Part shown: positions 16,453 through 24,951 of the stretch, one piece after another
Layout: the number at the start of each line of letters is the position of its first letter
Position numbering within the stretch: the stretch's first letter is position 1
Source of the DNA: Oscillospiraceae bacterium
GTDB lineage: Bacteria > Bacillota > Clostridia > Oscillospirales > Oscillospiraceae
Direction: 5' to 3'
DNA length: 33,543 bases
Assembly: GCA_017430985.1 (NCBI GenBank)
Contig: JAFRLZ010000056.1
Coordinates: forward strand, 1 to 33,543
Translations under genes and position numbers: made by a program
Notes under the pieces: model-generated
The model's database searches: none
The model's input: the letters and a program-made list of their open reading frames with translations, nothing else
Told to the model about the DNA's origin: nothing

Positions 16453-19065
16453 TCAGGTGCTTTTGACCAGCAGCACACTGCGGGCCGGAACGCTCTCCAG
16501 ACTCTCGCCGAGCAGGAGCGTCCAGTTCCCCTCCGGCAGCGCCGCGGGGCGCTCGGCCGGATTGGGATTGATGACAGCGCAGGCGACGACACGCCCGCCC
16601 TCGCTCCAGGTGACGAGGATCGCGTTGTCCTCCAGCTTCTCGGCCGCGACCTCCGCCTCGGTGAAGAAGCGGTTTCCGCGGCGCAGCGCGATGAGCTGCC
16701 GGTAATACTCGACCATCGCCCAGGCGTCGCTGTCGGGCTTGAGCGCCTCCCAGTCGATGTTGTTGACTGCGTCGGACGACATGTAGCTGTTCCCGTCGCC
16801 GCCCTTCGTGCGCAGCATCTCCTCGCCCGCGAGGAAGAAGGGCATGCCGCGGCTCATCAGCACGATCGAGCCGCACAGGCGGTTCATCGCCAGGCGCTCC
16901 TCCACGCTCGCGCTCGGGCAGGAGAGCAGCAGCTTGTCCCAGAGCGTGTTGTTGTCGTGCGCGGAGGTGTAGTTGACGACCATGGCGTTTTCCACGCGCC
17001 AGTTCGCCGCCGGGCTCTTGACGCCGCCCGTCAGACCGAAGATCGTCTTTTCCGCCGTAGCGGAGGAGACGGAGCCCGTGGCGTAGCCGGTGTCCTTCTG
17101 GTCGAAGACGCTGCCCTTGAGGCCGTCGCGGATCACATCGTTGAACACGGCCACGCCGCCGATCGCACCGGGCGAGGCCTCGATCGTGCGGATGTTGGCC
17201 TGGCTGGCGCGCAGGTCGTCGCGCAGCGGGCTGGAGCCGCCCGTCCAGCCCTCGCCGTAGAGCAGCGCGTTGGGGTTGACGGCGTGCAGCGCCTGCTCGA
17301 TCTCCTGCATGGTCTGCAGATCGTGCAGCGCCATCAGGTCGAAGCGGAAACCGTCGAGCTGATACTCGCTCGCCCAGTAGCGGATGCTGTCGACCATGTA
17401 TTTGCGCATCATCGCCCGCTCGGAGGCGGTCTCGTTTCCGCAGCCGCTGCCGTTGGAGGGCGAGCCGTCGCTCTTGAAGCGATAGTAGTAATAGGGCACG
17501 ATGCGGTTGAGGTTCGAGTCGAGCGCGTAGGTGTGGTTGTACACCACGTCCATCACCACGCCGATGCCCGCCTCGTGCAGCGCCTGCACCATCTGCTTGA
17601 ACTCGCGGATGCGCACCTCGCCGTGCCAGGGGTCGGTCGAATAGCTGCCCTCGGGCGCGTTGTAGTTCTTCGGGTCGTAGCCCCAGTTGAACTGCGCCGC
17701 GTCCGAGCTCTCGTCCACGGTGGCGTAGTCGTAGACCGGCTGCAGGTGTACATGGGTGATGCCCAGGTATTTGAGGTAATCGACGCCGACGGGCAGGCCG
17801 CTGCTGTTGGTCAGGCCCGTCTCCGTGAAGGCCAGGTACTTGCCGGGATACTGCGAAGAGGCGATCGTGTTGGAGAAGTCGCGCACATGCACCTCCCAGA
17901 CGATCGCGTCGCCGTAGCTGGCGGGCTTGACGCGCAGATCGCCCGTGCGGAAGCCCTCGGGGTCGGTCTGTCTGAGATCCACCACCATGCCGCGGTTCCC
18001 GTTGACGCCGACCGCGCGGGCGTAGGGGTCCACGGCCTCGGCCGTACCAGAGGCAGTGGTGACGGTATAGGTGTAATAGGTGCCGTGGCCGCAGGGAGCC
18101 GTGAAGGACCACACGCCCTTGTCGCCCCGCTGCATATCGACGCTCTCGTAGGCCGAGCCGCCGTCGCCGGCTTCAAAGAGATTGAGCACGACGCGGCTGG
18201 CCGTCGGCGCCCAGAGCTTGAAGCAGGTCTCTCCGCCGCGGATCACCGCGCCGAGATCGTCTCCCTCATACACATAGGCCTCGATAAATTCCGGGCTGTC
18301 GAAGATCCCGGTCGGCACGGCGACCTGCTCGCCGTAGCCCTCGATCTCCACGCTGATCGCCTGTGTCACGTCCAACGCCTCCTCGAGCGTGATGATGCCG
18401 GTGATGACCTCGTTGTTAAGGCTCGAGAGGCTCTCGATCTTGAGCTCCTGCCCGTCGGCGCGGACATGGATCTGGTCGAGGCTCGTCAGGCGCACGGCCG
18501 GGCTGAGATAATAGCGGATCTCGCGCGGCGAGAGGATGCCCGCCAGGCTCAGCTCATGGGACTGGTACAGGGTCTTGCCGCCGTCCTTGCTCAGGTACTG
18601 CGTGCCGTCGCCGGGCTTGAGGAAGGCCTCCGTGTCCCCGTCCATCACGACATAGCGGTCGTCCTCGAAATCCTTGGTGGCCTCGCCCCAGGAGCTGCCG
18701 CCCGGATTGGAACAGTCGCGCCGGACGATGAAGCCGACCTCGCTGACATCCTCGGGCACGTTCACCACGCATTTCACGCCGTAGTCGCAGGGCTGGAAGA
18801 GGACGCCGCGTCCCTCCCGCCCGGGGAACCAGACCCAGACGTCGCACTTGTCGTAGTTGGCCGAGTCGTGATACCAGTAGATCGTGAGCAGGTTGCAGCC
18901 CGGCTCGCGCTCCGGCTCCTCGGCCGGCTCCGCCGCGGGCGTCTCGATCTCAGGCGCGGCGCTCGGTTCCGGCGCGCTCTCCGGCGCCGTTTCCGCGCAG
19001 CCGGCCAGCAGCGACGCGAGCAGCAGGGCCGCCAGCAGCAGCGCGATGCGTTTCTTTGTACGCAT
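16453..19065 (-). CDS. pulA: Type I pullulanase, surface lipoprotein (GH13)
   Basis: 870 residues. It cleaves alpha-1,6 branches in pullulan, starch and glycogen fragments. Seen here: lipoprotein signal (LLAGC, lipid-carrying Cys23), a Pro/Glu/Ala-rich linker (24-56), a CBM41-like starch-binding domain (about 58-165), an inter-domain, a CBM48-like domain (GGETCFKLWAPTA), and the GH13 barrel. The type I pullulanase signature appears as FNWGYDP. Catalytic residues: nucleophile Asp576 (GFRFD), acid/base Glu605 (YGEGW), stabiliser Asp704 (SAHDNNT); DVVYNHTY is conserved region I. The start is ATG 19065 with GGAGG just upstream. It stands alone, with its own promoter and terminator; no maltodextrin transporter is nearby. 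It probably acts on dietary starch outside the membrane. Confidence 0.95.
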   Translation of the reverse strand: MRTKKRIALLLAALLLASLLAGCAETAPESAPEPSAAPEIETPAAEPAEEPEREPGCNLLTIYWYHDSANYDKCDVWVWFPGREGRGVLFQPCDYGVKCVVNVPEDVSEVGFIVRRDCSNPGGSSWGEATKDFEDDRYVVMDGDTEAFLKPGDGTQYLSKDGGKTLYQSHELSLAGILSPREIRYYLSPAVRLTSLDQIHVRADGQELKIESLSSLNNEVITGIITLEEALDVTQAISVEIEGYGEQVAVPTGIFDSPEFIEAYVYEGDDLGAVIRGGETCFKLWAPTASRVVLNLFEAGDGGSAYESVDMQRGDKGVWSFTAPCGHGTYYTYTVTTASGTAEAVDPYARAVGVNGNRGMVVDLRQTDPEGFRTGDLRVKPASYGDAIVWEVHVRDFSNTIASSQYPGKYLAFTETGLTNSSGLPVGVDYLKYLGITHVHLQPVYDYATVDESSDAAQFNWGYDPKNYNAPEGSYSTDPWHGEVRIREFKQMVQALHEAGIGVVMDVVYNHTYALDSNLNRIVPYYYYRFKSDGSPSNGSGCGNETASERAMMRKYMVDSIRYWASEYQLDGFRFDLMALHDLQTMQEIEQALHAVNPNALLYGEGWTGGSSPLRDDLRASQANIRTIEASPGAIGGVAVFNDVIRDGLKGSVFDQKDTGYATGSVSSATAEKTIFGLTGGVKSPAANWRVENAMVVNYTSAHDNNTLWDKLLLSCPSASVEERLAMNRLCGSIVLMSRGMPFFLAGEEMLRTKGGDGNSYMSSDAVNNIDWEALKPDSDAWAMVEYYRQLIALRRGNRFFTEAEVAAEKLEDNAILVTWSEGGRVVACAVINPNPAERPAALPEGNWTLLLGESLESVPARSVLLVKST

Positions 19066-19098
19066 GATCCTCCATCTCCTTTATCCTTGTCTGCCTGT

Positions 19099-19127
19099 AT
19101 TGTAGCAGACCGTCCGCAGACTTCCAA
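19099..19127 (-). promoter_or_regulatory. Sigma-A promoter of pulA
   Basis: Minus strand: -35 TTGGAA at 19127-19122, 17-bp spacer, -10 TACAAT at 19104-19099. It directly follows the nfnB terminator. No clear catabolite-repression (cre) palindrome was recognised around it. Confidence 0.75.
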
Positions 19128-19173
19128 GAGAAAAAATCACGGCGAAGGGAGAACTTGCCTCTCCCTTCGCCGT
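19128..19173 (-). terminator. Terminator of nfnA-nfnB
   Basis: A perfect 14-bp stem (19139-19152 with 19160-19173), 7-nt loop, followed on the minus strand by GATTTTTTCTC. It begins 8 bases after the nfnB stop codon. Confidence 0.9.
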
Positions 19174-19180
19174 TTGACGC

Positions 19181-20587
19181 TCAGGACTGCTTGCTTTTGA
19201 TATACTCGTCGATGCTCTTGGCCCCGGCCTTGCCCGCGCCCATGGCGAGGATGACCGTGGCCGAGCCCGTGACGGCGTCGCCGCCGGCGAAAACGCCCTC
19301 GCGGCTGGTGCGGCCGCCCTCGTCGGCCTCGATGCCGCCCTTCTTCGTGAAGCTGAGGCCCTCGGTCGTGTTGCGGATGAGGGGGTTCGGGCTCGTGCCG
19401 ATGGCGATGACGACGGTGTCCACGTCCAGCACCCAGTTGCTGCCCGGGATCGCGACGGGCGAGCGGCGGCCCTTCGCGTCGGGCTCGCCGAGCTCCTGGC
19501 GGATGCACTCGATGCCGGTCACATGGCCGGTCTCGTCGCCGAGGATGGCGCAGGGATTGTTGAGGAGCTGGAACTCGATGCCCTCGGCCTCGGCGTGCTC
19601 GACCTCCTCCTTGCGGGCGGGCAGCTCGTCCCGGCCGCGGCGGTAGACGATGTAGACGTGCTCGGCGCCGAGGCGCTTCGAGACGCGCGCGGCGTCCATC
19701 GCGACGTTGCCCGCGCCGACGACCGCCACGCGGCCGAAGCGCTTGATGGGCGTGTCGTAATCGTCGCGGTAGGCCTTCATGAGGTTCGTGCGGGTCAGCA
19801 GCTCGTTGGCGGAGTAAACGCCCAGCAGGTTCTCGCCGGGAATGTGCAGAAACTGCGGCAGACCCGCGCCGGAGCCGATGAACACGGCCTCGAAGCCCTC
19901 TTTAAAGAGCTCGTCGACGGTGATGGACTTGCCGATGATGGCGTTGTTGACGATCTTGACGCCCTGCTTGACGAGGGTGTCGATCTCGGCGGCCACGATC
20001 TCCTTCGGCAGACGGAACTGCGGGATGCCGTAGACCAGCACGCCGCCGGACTTGTGGAAGGCCTCGAAGATCGTCACGTCGTAGCCGAGCTTGCATAGAT
20101 CGCCCGCGCAGGTCAGCCCGGCGGGGCCGGAGCCGATCACGGCGATGCGGTGGCCGTTGGACGCGGGCGCTTTGACCTCGCCCTTCTTGGCGTTGGCCAT
20201 GTGCCAGTCGGCCACGAAGCGCTCGAGCCGGCCGATGCCGACGCTCTCGCCCTTGATGCCGCGCACGCACTTCGACTCGCACTGCTTCTCCTGCGGGCAG
20301 ACGCGGCCGCAGACGGCGGGCAGGGAGTTGGTGGAGGTGACGATCTGATAGGCGGCCTCAAAGTCGCCCTCGCGCACCTTTTCCAGAAAACGCGGGATCT
20401 TTACGGCCACGGGGCAGCCGCTGCGGCAGGGGGCGTTCCTGCAGTCGAGGCAGCGAGCGGCTTCGCTTCTGGCCTGCTCCTCGCTGTAGCCCAGAGCAAC
20501 TTCGTCGAAATTCCCGGTGCGGACAGCCGCGTCCTGTTCGGGCATCTCGTTTTTGGTCATGCTCAGGTTGACTTTCAGATTAGCCAT
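19181..20587 (-). CDS. nfnB: NfnB, large subunit of electron-bifurcating NADH-dependent ferredoxin:NADP+ oxidoreductase
   Basis: 468 residues, of the size and layout of the glutamate-synthase small-subunit family. Two [4Fe-4S] sites near the N-terminus: Cys46, Cys49, Cys54, Cys58 and Cys93, Cys97, Cys103, Cys107. Then an FAD-binding GSGPAGL motif and an NADP(H)-binding GAGNVAMDAARVSKRLGA followed by YRRGRDELPAR. Because the gene directly follows and overlaps an NfnA gene, the pair is called NfnAB rather than glutamate synthase (no gltB-type large subunit is present). NfnAB couples ferredoxin, NADH and NADPH pools by flavin-based electron bifurcation in anaerobes. It overlaps nfnA by 8 bp, so translation is coupled. 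If NfnA were unrelated in function, the family name alone would give a generic NADPH-dependent oxidoreductase. Confidence 0.92.
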   Translation of the reverse strand: MANLKVNLSMTKNEMPEQDAAVRTGNFDEVALGYSEEQARSEAARCLDCRNAPCRSGCPVAVKIPRFLEKVREGDFEAAYQIVTSTNSLPAVCGRVCPQEKQCESKCVRGIKGESVGIGRLERFVADWHMANAKKGEVKAPASNGHRIAVIGSGPAGLTCAGDLCKLGYDVTIFEAFHKSGGVLVYGIPQFRLPKEIVAAEIDTLVKQGVKIVNNAIIGKSITVDELFKEGFEAVFIGSGAGLPQFLHIPGENLLGVYSANELLTRTNLMKAYRDDYDTPIKRFGRVAVVGAGNVAMDAARVSKRLGAEHVYIVYRRGRDELPARKEEVEHAEAEGIEFQLLNNPCAILGDETGHVTGIECIRQELGEPDAKGRRSPVAIPGSNWVLDVDTVVIAIGTSPNPLIRNTTEGLSFTKKGGIEADEGGRTSREGVFAGGDAVTGSATVILAMGAGKAGAKSIDEYIKSKQS

Positions 20588-21446
20588 GTCTTTTCCCTCC
20601 CGTGATGCGGCAGATATGCTCGGCCGCGGCGTCCTGCTCGTCCTTGTAGAAGGCGGCGCGCTTGATGAGGGAGTCGAAGTCTACCTCGTGCGCGTCGAAG
20701 TCCGGCCCGTCCACGCAGGCGAACTTTGTCTCGCCGCCCACGATCACGCGGCAGCAGCCGCACATGCCGGTGCCGTCGACCATGATGGGGTCGAGAGAGA
20801 TGATGGTCTTGATGCCGTAGGGCCGCGTGACCTCGGCGAGGAACTTCATCATGATGTCCGGGCCGATGGCGATGACGCGGTCGAACTGGGGCTTTCCTTC
20901 GGCGATATTGGCCTCGATCTCGTTCTTGAGGAAGACCGTGGTGAAGCCCTTTTCGCCGTAGCTGCCGTCGTCTGTGGCGATGATAAGCTTGTCGGACGCG
21001 GCCTTGAGCTCGTCCTTGAGGATCACGATGTCCGCGCTGCGGAAGCCCGCGATGAAGGTGACCTCGATGCCGCGCTCGTGCATCTCCTTGGCGATGGGGT
21101 AGGCGATGGCGCAGCCGACGCCGCCGCCGACCACGCAGACCTTCTTGAGGCCTTCCATCTCGGTCGCCTTGCCGAGCGGCCCGACGATATCGGAGATCAC
21201 GTCGCCCTGCTCGACCGTGTGGAGCATCTTCGTCGTCTTTCCCGCGGCCTGCACCATGACGGTCACGGTGCCCTTTTCGCGGTCGTAGCCCGCCACGGAC
21301 ACCGGGACGCGCTCGCCCTGCTCGTCCAGACGGAAGACCACGAACTGCCCGGCCTGGGCGTGCCGCGCGATCAGCGGGGCCTCGATCTCAAAGAGGCAGA
21401 TCGACTTGGCCTCGTTCAAAAAACGCTTGGTCACTACCTTATACAT
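20580..21446 (-). CDS. nfnA: NfnA, FAD/[2Fe-2S] subunit of the NADH-dependent ferredoxin:NADP+ oxidoreductase
   Basis: 288 residues, in the dihydroorotate dehydrogenase electron-transfer (PyrK) / sulfide dehydrogenase beta family. Seen here: FAD-binding barrel (about 1-97, with RVPVSVAGYD), NAD-binding domain with VVGGGVGCAIAYPIAKE (about 105-120), and the C-terminal [2Fe-2S] region with Cys229, Cys231, Cys232 and Cys244 inside DGTGMCGCC and KFACVDGPDFDAHEVD. The FDAHEVD ending of that segment is typical of NfnA and separates it from true PyrK. In characterised NfnAB the FAD here is the NADH site and the bifurcating flavin lies in NfnB. It starts at ATG 21446 behind GAGGTG, with its own promoter. 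Confidence 0.93.
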   Translation of the reverse strand: MYKVVTKRFLNEAKSICLFEIEAPLIARHAQAGQFVVFRLDEQGERVPVSVAGYDREKGTVTVMVQAAGKTTKMLHTVEQGDVISDIVGPLGKATEMEGLKKVCVVGGGVGCAIAYPIAKEMHERGIEVTFIAGFRSADIVILKDELKAASDKLIIATDDGSYGEKGFTTVFLKNEIEANIAEGKPQFDRVIAIGPDIMMKFLAEVTRPYGIKTIISLDPIMVDGTGMCGCCRVIVGGETKFACVDGPDFDAHEVDFDSLIKRAAFYKDEQDAAAEHICRITGGKRHG

Positions 21447-21497
21447 ATTGCACCTCGCTGCGTTTTGTTTTCTGTTTGTGTTTTCGCAACAACCTGT

Positions 21498-21526
21498 ATT
21501 CTACTTTAGTGTGCCCCTAAAGTCAA
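21498..21526 (-). promoter_or_regulatory. Sigma-A promoter of nfnA-nfnB
   Basis: Minus strand: -35 TTGACT at 21526-21521, 17-bp spacer, -10 TAGAAT at 21503-21498. The -35 box overlaps the last bases of the upstream lysR-type gene, and no terminator lies between them. Confidence 0.8.
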
Positions 21527-22404
21527 TTCCCTATCGTCTCTTTCACATAGCCGACGACATATTCCGCAAAGCGCCGCACCGCCGGACCCGCGCGCTCGCC
21601 CCCGGCCACGGCGAGGCCGATGGTGCGCTTCGCCTCCGGGATGAGCGGCAGGGTCAGCAGCTCGTCGTGCCGCCCCTTCAAAAGCAGCTCCGGCATGATG
21701 CTCATGCCGAGGCCCTGCTCCACCATGGCGAGGATGGCGTAGTCGTCCTTGGTGTAAAAGCGGACGTTCGGCTTCACCCCGGCCGCGTCCAGCGCGCGGC
21801 GCGCGTCGTGGTCGGAGCTCTGCAGCAGGCTGATGAAGGGCTCGGTCTCGCACTCGATGAGCGGGAACTTCGGGTAGTTCGCGAAGCGGCTGTCCTTCGG
21901 CAGGATCGCCAGCAGCCTGTCCTCCATGAGCGGGATCGTCTCGCAGCCGAGCGCGCAGGGCAAGGTCACGAAGCCCACGTCCACGCTCCCGTCGCTCAGC
22001 CACTCCTCCACGTCGTGATAGTCGCCGTTGAGCAGGCGGAAATCCACCTTCGGGTAGTCCCGCTGGAAGCGCTGCAGCACCGCTGGCAGCCAGTGCACGG
22101 CCACGGATGTGAAGGCTCCGATGCGCACCGTGCCGCTCTCGAGTCCGCGGATGGCCGCCGCCGTCTGCCGCAGCTGCTCGGCGCTGTTGAGGAGCGCGCG
22201 GGCCGCCGGCAGCAGGCGCTCGCCCTCCGCCGTCAGATGCACGCCGCCGCGCCCGCGGCGCAGCAGGGGAAAGCCCAGCTCCTCCTCCAGCGCGCTCAGC
22301 GCGTGGCTCACCGCCGACTGCGTGCACTTGAGCTCCGCCGCGGCGCGGGTCAGACTGCCCTGCTCCACCACCGTCAGCAGCGTCTGGATCCTGTCGAGAT
22401 TCAC
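21523..22404 (-). CDS. LysR-family transcriptional regulator
   Basis: 293 residues. N-terminal winged helix-turn-helix (about 1-60; LTRAAAELKCTQSAVSHALSALE) followed by a periplasmic-binding-protein-like effector domain (about 90-290). It starts at GTG 22404 with AAAGGAGG five bases upstream. The gene is divergent from the sodium/solute symporter gene, the usual arrangement for a LysR regulator and its target, and two palindromes lie between them. The same-strand neighbour downstream is nfnA, which has its own promoter overlapping the end of this gene. The effector ligand cannot be read from the sequence; a substrate of the symporter is the natural guess. Confidence 0.92.
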   Translation of the reverse strand: MNLDRIQTLLTVVEQGSLTRAAAELKCTQSAVSHALSALEEELGFPLLRRGRGGVHLTAEGERLLPAARALLNSAEQLRQTAAAIRGLESGTVRIGAFTSVAVHWLPAVLQRFQRDYPKVDFRLLNGDYHDVEEWLSDGSVDVGFVTLPCALGCETIPLMEDRLLAILPKDSRFANYPKFPLIECETEPFISLLQSSDHDARRALDAAGVKPNVRFYTKDDYAILAMVEQGLGMSIMPELLLKGRHDELLTLPLIPEAKRTIGLAVAGGERAGPAVRRFAEYVVGYVKETIGN

Positions 22405-22428
22405 GGGCGCCTCCTTTCTCCGGTCGTT

Positions 22429-22471
22429 ATATGAATTATCTTCATATATCCATGAAAGAAATTATTTCTTT
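22429..22471. promoter_or_regulatory. Two palindromes, candidate LysR-regulator operator
   Basis: ATATGAA-TTATC-TTCATAT (22429-22447) is a perfect 7-bp inverted repeat containing the T-N11-A spacing typical of LysR sites. AAAGAAA-TTA-TTTCTTT (22455-22471) is a second 7-bp inverted repeat. Both lie between the lysR-type gene and the symporter promoter, in the leader of the former. The function is inferred from place and symmetry only. Confidence 0.5.
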
Positions 22472-22475
22472 TGAT

Positions 22476-22503
22476 AGTATAGCGCGTTTTTTTGTTTTTT
22501 CAA
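22476..22503 (-). promoter_or_regulatory. Sigma-A promoter of the LysR-type gene
   Basis: Minus strand: -35 TTGAAA at 22503-22498, 16-bp spacer, -10 TATACT at 22481-22476. The palindromes lie just downstream of it, where bound regulator could block it. Confidence 0.7.
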
Positions 22504-22525
22504 GCCCAAAGGCGAAAAAAGCGGC

Positions 22526-22554
22526 TTGGCGGGAAGAAAAAGGGGCTTTACAAT
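22526..22554 (+). promoter_or_regulatory. Sigma-A promoter of the symporter gene
   Basis: Plus strand: -35 TTGGCG at 22526-22531, 17-bp spacer, -10 TACAAT at 22549-22554. The palindromes end 55 bp upstream of the -35 box, a distance compatible with activation by a LysR protein. Confidence 0.7.
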
Positions 22555-22587
22555 AGGCCCATCCCAAGGAAAAGGACGGAACACACC

Positions 22588-24105
22588 ATGAACAGCGTCT
22601 ATATCATCGCAGCGATCCTCGTCTATCTGATCGGCATGCTCGTCATCGGCTATCTCAACTCCCGGGGCAACCGCTCCACGGCGGACTTCTATCTCGGCGG
22701 CCGCAAGCTCGGCCCGGTCGTGGCGGCCATGAGCACGGAGGCCTCCGACATGAGCGCCTGGCTGCTGATGGGCGTACCCGGTCTGGCGCTGTTCTGCGGC
22801 GTGGCCGAGGCGAGCTGGACGGCCATCGGCCTGGCCGTCGGCACCTGGCTCAACTGGCTGCTGGTGGCCCGCAGATTGCGCACCTACTCTGCCAGGCTCG
22901 ACGCGATCACCGTGCCCGACTTCCTCGCGCGCCGCTTCCGGGATAACACCAAGCTCATCGAGAGCGTCGGCGCGATCATGATCGTGATCTTCTTCGTGCC
23001 CTACACGGCCTCCGGCTTCGTGGCCTGCGGCAAACTCTTCAACAACATGTTCGGCTGGGGCTATGTGCCCACCATGATCATCTCCGCCGTCGTCATCGTG
23101 GCCTACTGCACCATGGGCGGCTTCATGGCGGCCTCCATCACGAGCCTGATCCAGAGCCTCGTGATGACCTTCGCCCTGATCGTCGTGCTGATCTTCGGCA
23201 TCAACAGCGCCGGCGGCTGGGACGCCGTCATGGCCAACGCCCGGAGCGTGCCCGGCTACCTGAGCCTCTTCGCCAGCACCAGCATCGACAGCGCGTCTCC
23301 CGGCGTCTATGACGGCATCACGATCCTCTCCACGCTGGCCTGGGGCCTTGGCTACTTCGGCATGCCCCATGTGCTGATCCACTTCATGGCCGCCAAGGAC
23401 GAGGCCATGCTCAAGACCAGCCGCCGCATCGCCACCGTCTGGGTCGTGATCTCCCTGACCGTGGCCACCGTCATCGGCATCGTGGGCTTCGGCATGGTCA
23501 AGGCCGGCGCGGTCGCCGCCTTCGCCAGCAGCTCCGAGGCCGAATCCATCCTGGTGCGCGCCGCCGCCCTCATGGGCCAGAAGGGCATCCTCTTCGCCAT
23601 CATCGGCGGCGTGATCCTGGCCGGTATCCTCTCGGCCACCATGTCCACGGCCGACGTGCAGCTCCTGGCCGCCGCCTCCGGCGTCACCCAGAACCTGCTG
23701 CTGGACGTGTTCGGCATCAAGCTGGACGAAAAGAAGAATCTGCTCGTGGCCCGTCTGGCCGTGATCGGCATCGCCGTGATCGCCGTGTTCTTTGCGATGG
23801 ATCCCAACAGCTCCGTCTTCCGCGTGGTGTCCTTCGCCTGGGCCGGCTTCGGCGCGACCTTCGGGCCGATCATGCTCTTCGCCCTGTTCTGGAAGCGCTG
23901 CAACAAGGTCGGCGCCATCGCCGGCATGCTCAGCGGCGGCGTGATGATCTTCGTGTGGAAGTACCTCGTGCGCCCGCTCGGCGGCGCGTGGAACATCTAC
24001 GAGCTGCTGCCCGCCTTTCTGGTGTCCTGCCTCGCCATCGTGCTCGGCAGCCTGCTGTCGAAGGCTCCCGAACAGGAGATCGTCGAAGAATTCGAGAGCG
24101 TGTGA
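22588..24105 (+). CDS. putP: Sodium/solute symporter, PutP (proline) type
   Basis: 505 residues, a polytopic membrane protein of the SSS family with about 13 hydrophobic segments. Close PutP features: N-terminal GYLNSRGNRSTADFYLGGR, the STEASDMSAWLLMGVPG segment (sodium and substrate sites of helix II), RLRTYSARLDAITVPDFLARRF, and LAWGLGYFGMPHVLIHFMA. It imports proline, or a related solute, with Na+. The start is ATG 22588; upstream in-frame codons lie before the promoter and are rejected. It is divergent from the LysR-type regulator, which may control it. PutP against other SSS members (pantothenate, sialic acid) is judged from these motifs; proline as substrate is inferred. Confidence 0.9.
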   Translation: MNSVYIIAAILVYLIGMLVIGYLNSRGNRSTADFYLGGRKLGPVVAAMSTEASDMSAWLLMGVPGLALFCGVAEASWTAIGLAVGTWLNWLLVARRLRTYSARLDAITVPDFLARRFRDNTKLIESVGAIMIVIFFVPYTASGFVACGKLFNNMFGWGYVPTMIISAVVIVAYCTMGGFMAASITSLIQSLVMTFALIVVLIFGINSAGGWDAVMANARSVPGYLSLFASTSIDSASPGVYDGITILSTLAWGLGYFGMPHVLIHFMAAKDEAMLKTSRRIATVWVVISLTVATVIGIVGFGMVKAGAVAAFASSSEAESILVRAAALMGQKGILFAIIGGVILAGILSATMSTADVQLLAAASGVTQNLLLDVFGIKLDEKKNLLVARLAVIGIAVIAVFFAMDPNSSVFRVVSFAWAGFGATFGPIMLFALFWKRCNKVGAIAGMLSGGVMIFVWKYLVRPLGGAWNIYELLPAFLVSCLAIVLGSLLSKAPEQEIVEEFESV

Positions 24106-24118
24106 CCGCACCGGCAGC

Positions 24119-24152
24119 AAAAAAGCCCCGCTCGTACGAGCGGGGCTTTTTT
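24119..24152. terminator. Bidirectional terminator between putP and the EFR1 gene
   Basis: A nearly continuous palindrome: AAAAAAGCCCCGCTCG then CGAGCGGGGCTTTTTT around a central TA, with T6 on either strand's 3' side. It ends putP (+) and the EFR1 gene (-, stop at 24160). Confidence 0.92.
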
Positions 24153-24159
24153 GATCGTT

Positions 24160-24939
24160 TCAGTCGATATGGATGACCTTCTCCATGAGGTCCGCGGCCT
24201 CGACGTGGACGTTGTGCCAGCGCTCGCGCGTCAGCGTGGGACCGCCCATGTTGATGGCCTGCTGCGGGCAGAACTGCAGGCAGCTCAGGCAGCCGATGCA
24301 GTTGTCGCCGAAGACGGGCTTCTTGTCCACGAGGCGGATGTTGCCCTGCGGGCAGATGCGCGCGCACTGGCCGCAGGAAACGCAGGCGTAGCTGACGGCG
24401 AAGTCCTTGGCCTTCTTTTTGCAGAGCGTCGGCCAGACGCTGCTCTCGAGCTTGTTGAAGGCGGGCTCGGGCGGGTGTTTGTCCACGCGCTTGCCGGCGA
24501 GGATGTCCGCCGCGGCCTTCTCGGCGAGCTTCGTCGCGCGCTGCTGCGCCCGCTCGGGGCTCAGCGGCGGCACCATCAGCGTGTGCGGCATGAGCCAGAT
24601 GCAGGCGCTCTGGTGGCTGATGCCCGTCCAGTAGGCCAGCGGGTGGATGCGGTCGATGTGCCGCAGGCCGACGCCGGGATAGCCCGCGTAGCTGACGACG
24701 CCGAAGGTGTAGGCGTCGCCCACCTTGATCTGCGAGACGAATTCCTCCACGCGCCCGGGCAGGCCGCCGGCGTAGCAGGGGAAGACGAAGCCGACGCGCC
24801 TGGCGTGGCTCGCGTCGGTGTAGGCGGGCTCGCGCCGCATCATCACGATGTCGGTGTCGCCCAGCTTTTTCGCGATGGTCCTGGCGATATCGAGGCAGTT
24901 GCCGCTGCCGGAGAAACAGAAGATGACGTTTTCGCTCAT
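24160..24939 (-). CDS. EFR1-family flavodoxin/ferredoxin fusion protein
   Basis: 259 residues. The N-terminal half is a flavodoxin-like FMN domain (FCFSGSGNCLDIAR at 7-20; FPCYAGGLPGRVEEF). The C-terminal part carries two [4Fe-4S] clusters: Cys186, 189, 192, 196 and Cys214, 217, 220, 224 (CVSCGQCARICP and CIGCLSCLQFCP). Proteins of this design are common in anaerobic Firmicutes and are thought to carry electrons, but their partners are mostly unknown. It starts at ATG 24939 behind GGAG and lies 12 bp after the dCMP-deaminase-like gene, with which it forms a two-gene operon. A conserved Trp/His-rich middle segment (YWTGISHQSACIWLMP) is unusual for simple ferredoxins. Confidence 0.9.
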   Translation of the reverse strand: MSENVIFCFSGSGNCLDIARTIAKKLGDTDIVMMRREPAYTDASHARRVGFVFPCYAGGLPGRVEEFVSQIKVGDAYTFGVVSYAGYPGVGLRHIDRIHPLAYWTGISHQSACIWLMPHTLMVPPLSPERAQQRATKLAEKAAADILAGKRVDKHPPEPAFNKLESSVWPTLCKKKAKDFAVSYACVSCGQCARICPQGNIRLVDKKPVFGDNCIGCLSCLQFCPQQAINMGGPTLTRERWHNVHVEAADLMEKVIHID

Positions 24940-24951
24940 GGCTTTTCTCCT

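Noticed and set aside
16420..19200. Plus-strand open frame (926 codons) opposite pulA
   Set aside because: Crosses two terminators and the pulA promoter; the pullulanase reading on the minus strand has all catalytic motifs.
19181..20587. Naming the nfnB gene as glutamate synthase small subunit
   Set aside because: No large subunit is nearby, and the overlapping upstream gene is NfnA; the pair fits NfnAB better.
22462..24120. Minus-strand open frame (552 codons) opposite putP
   Set aside because: Composition His/Asp/Gly-rich, no hydrophobic segments or motifs; the symporter is clear on the plus strand.
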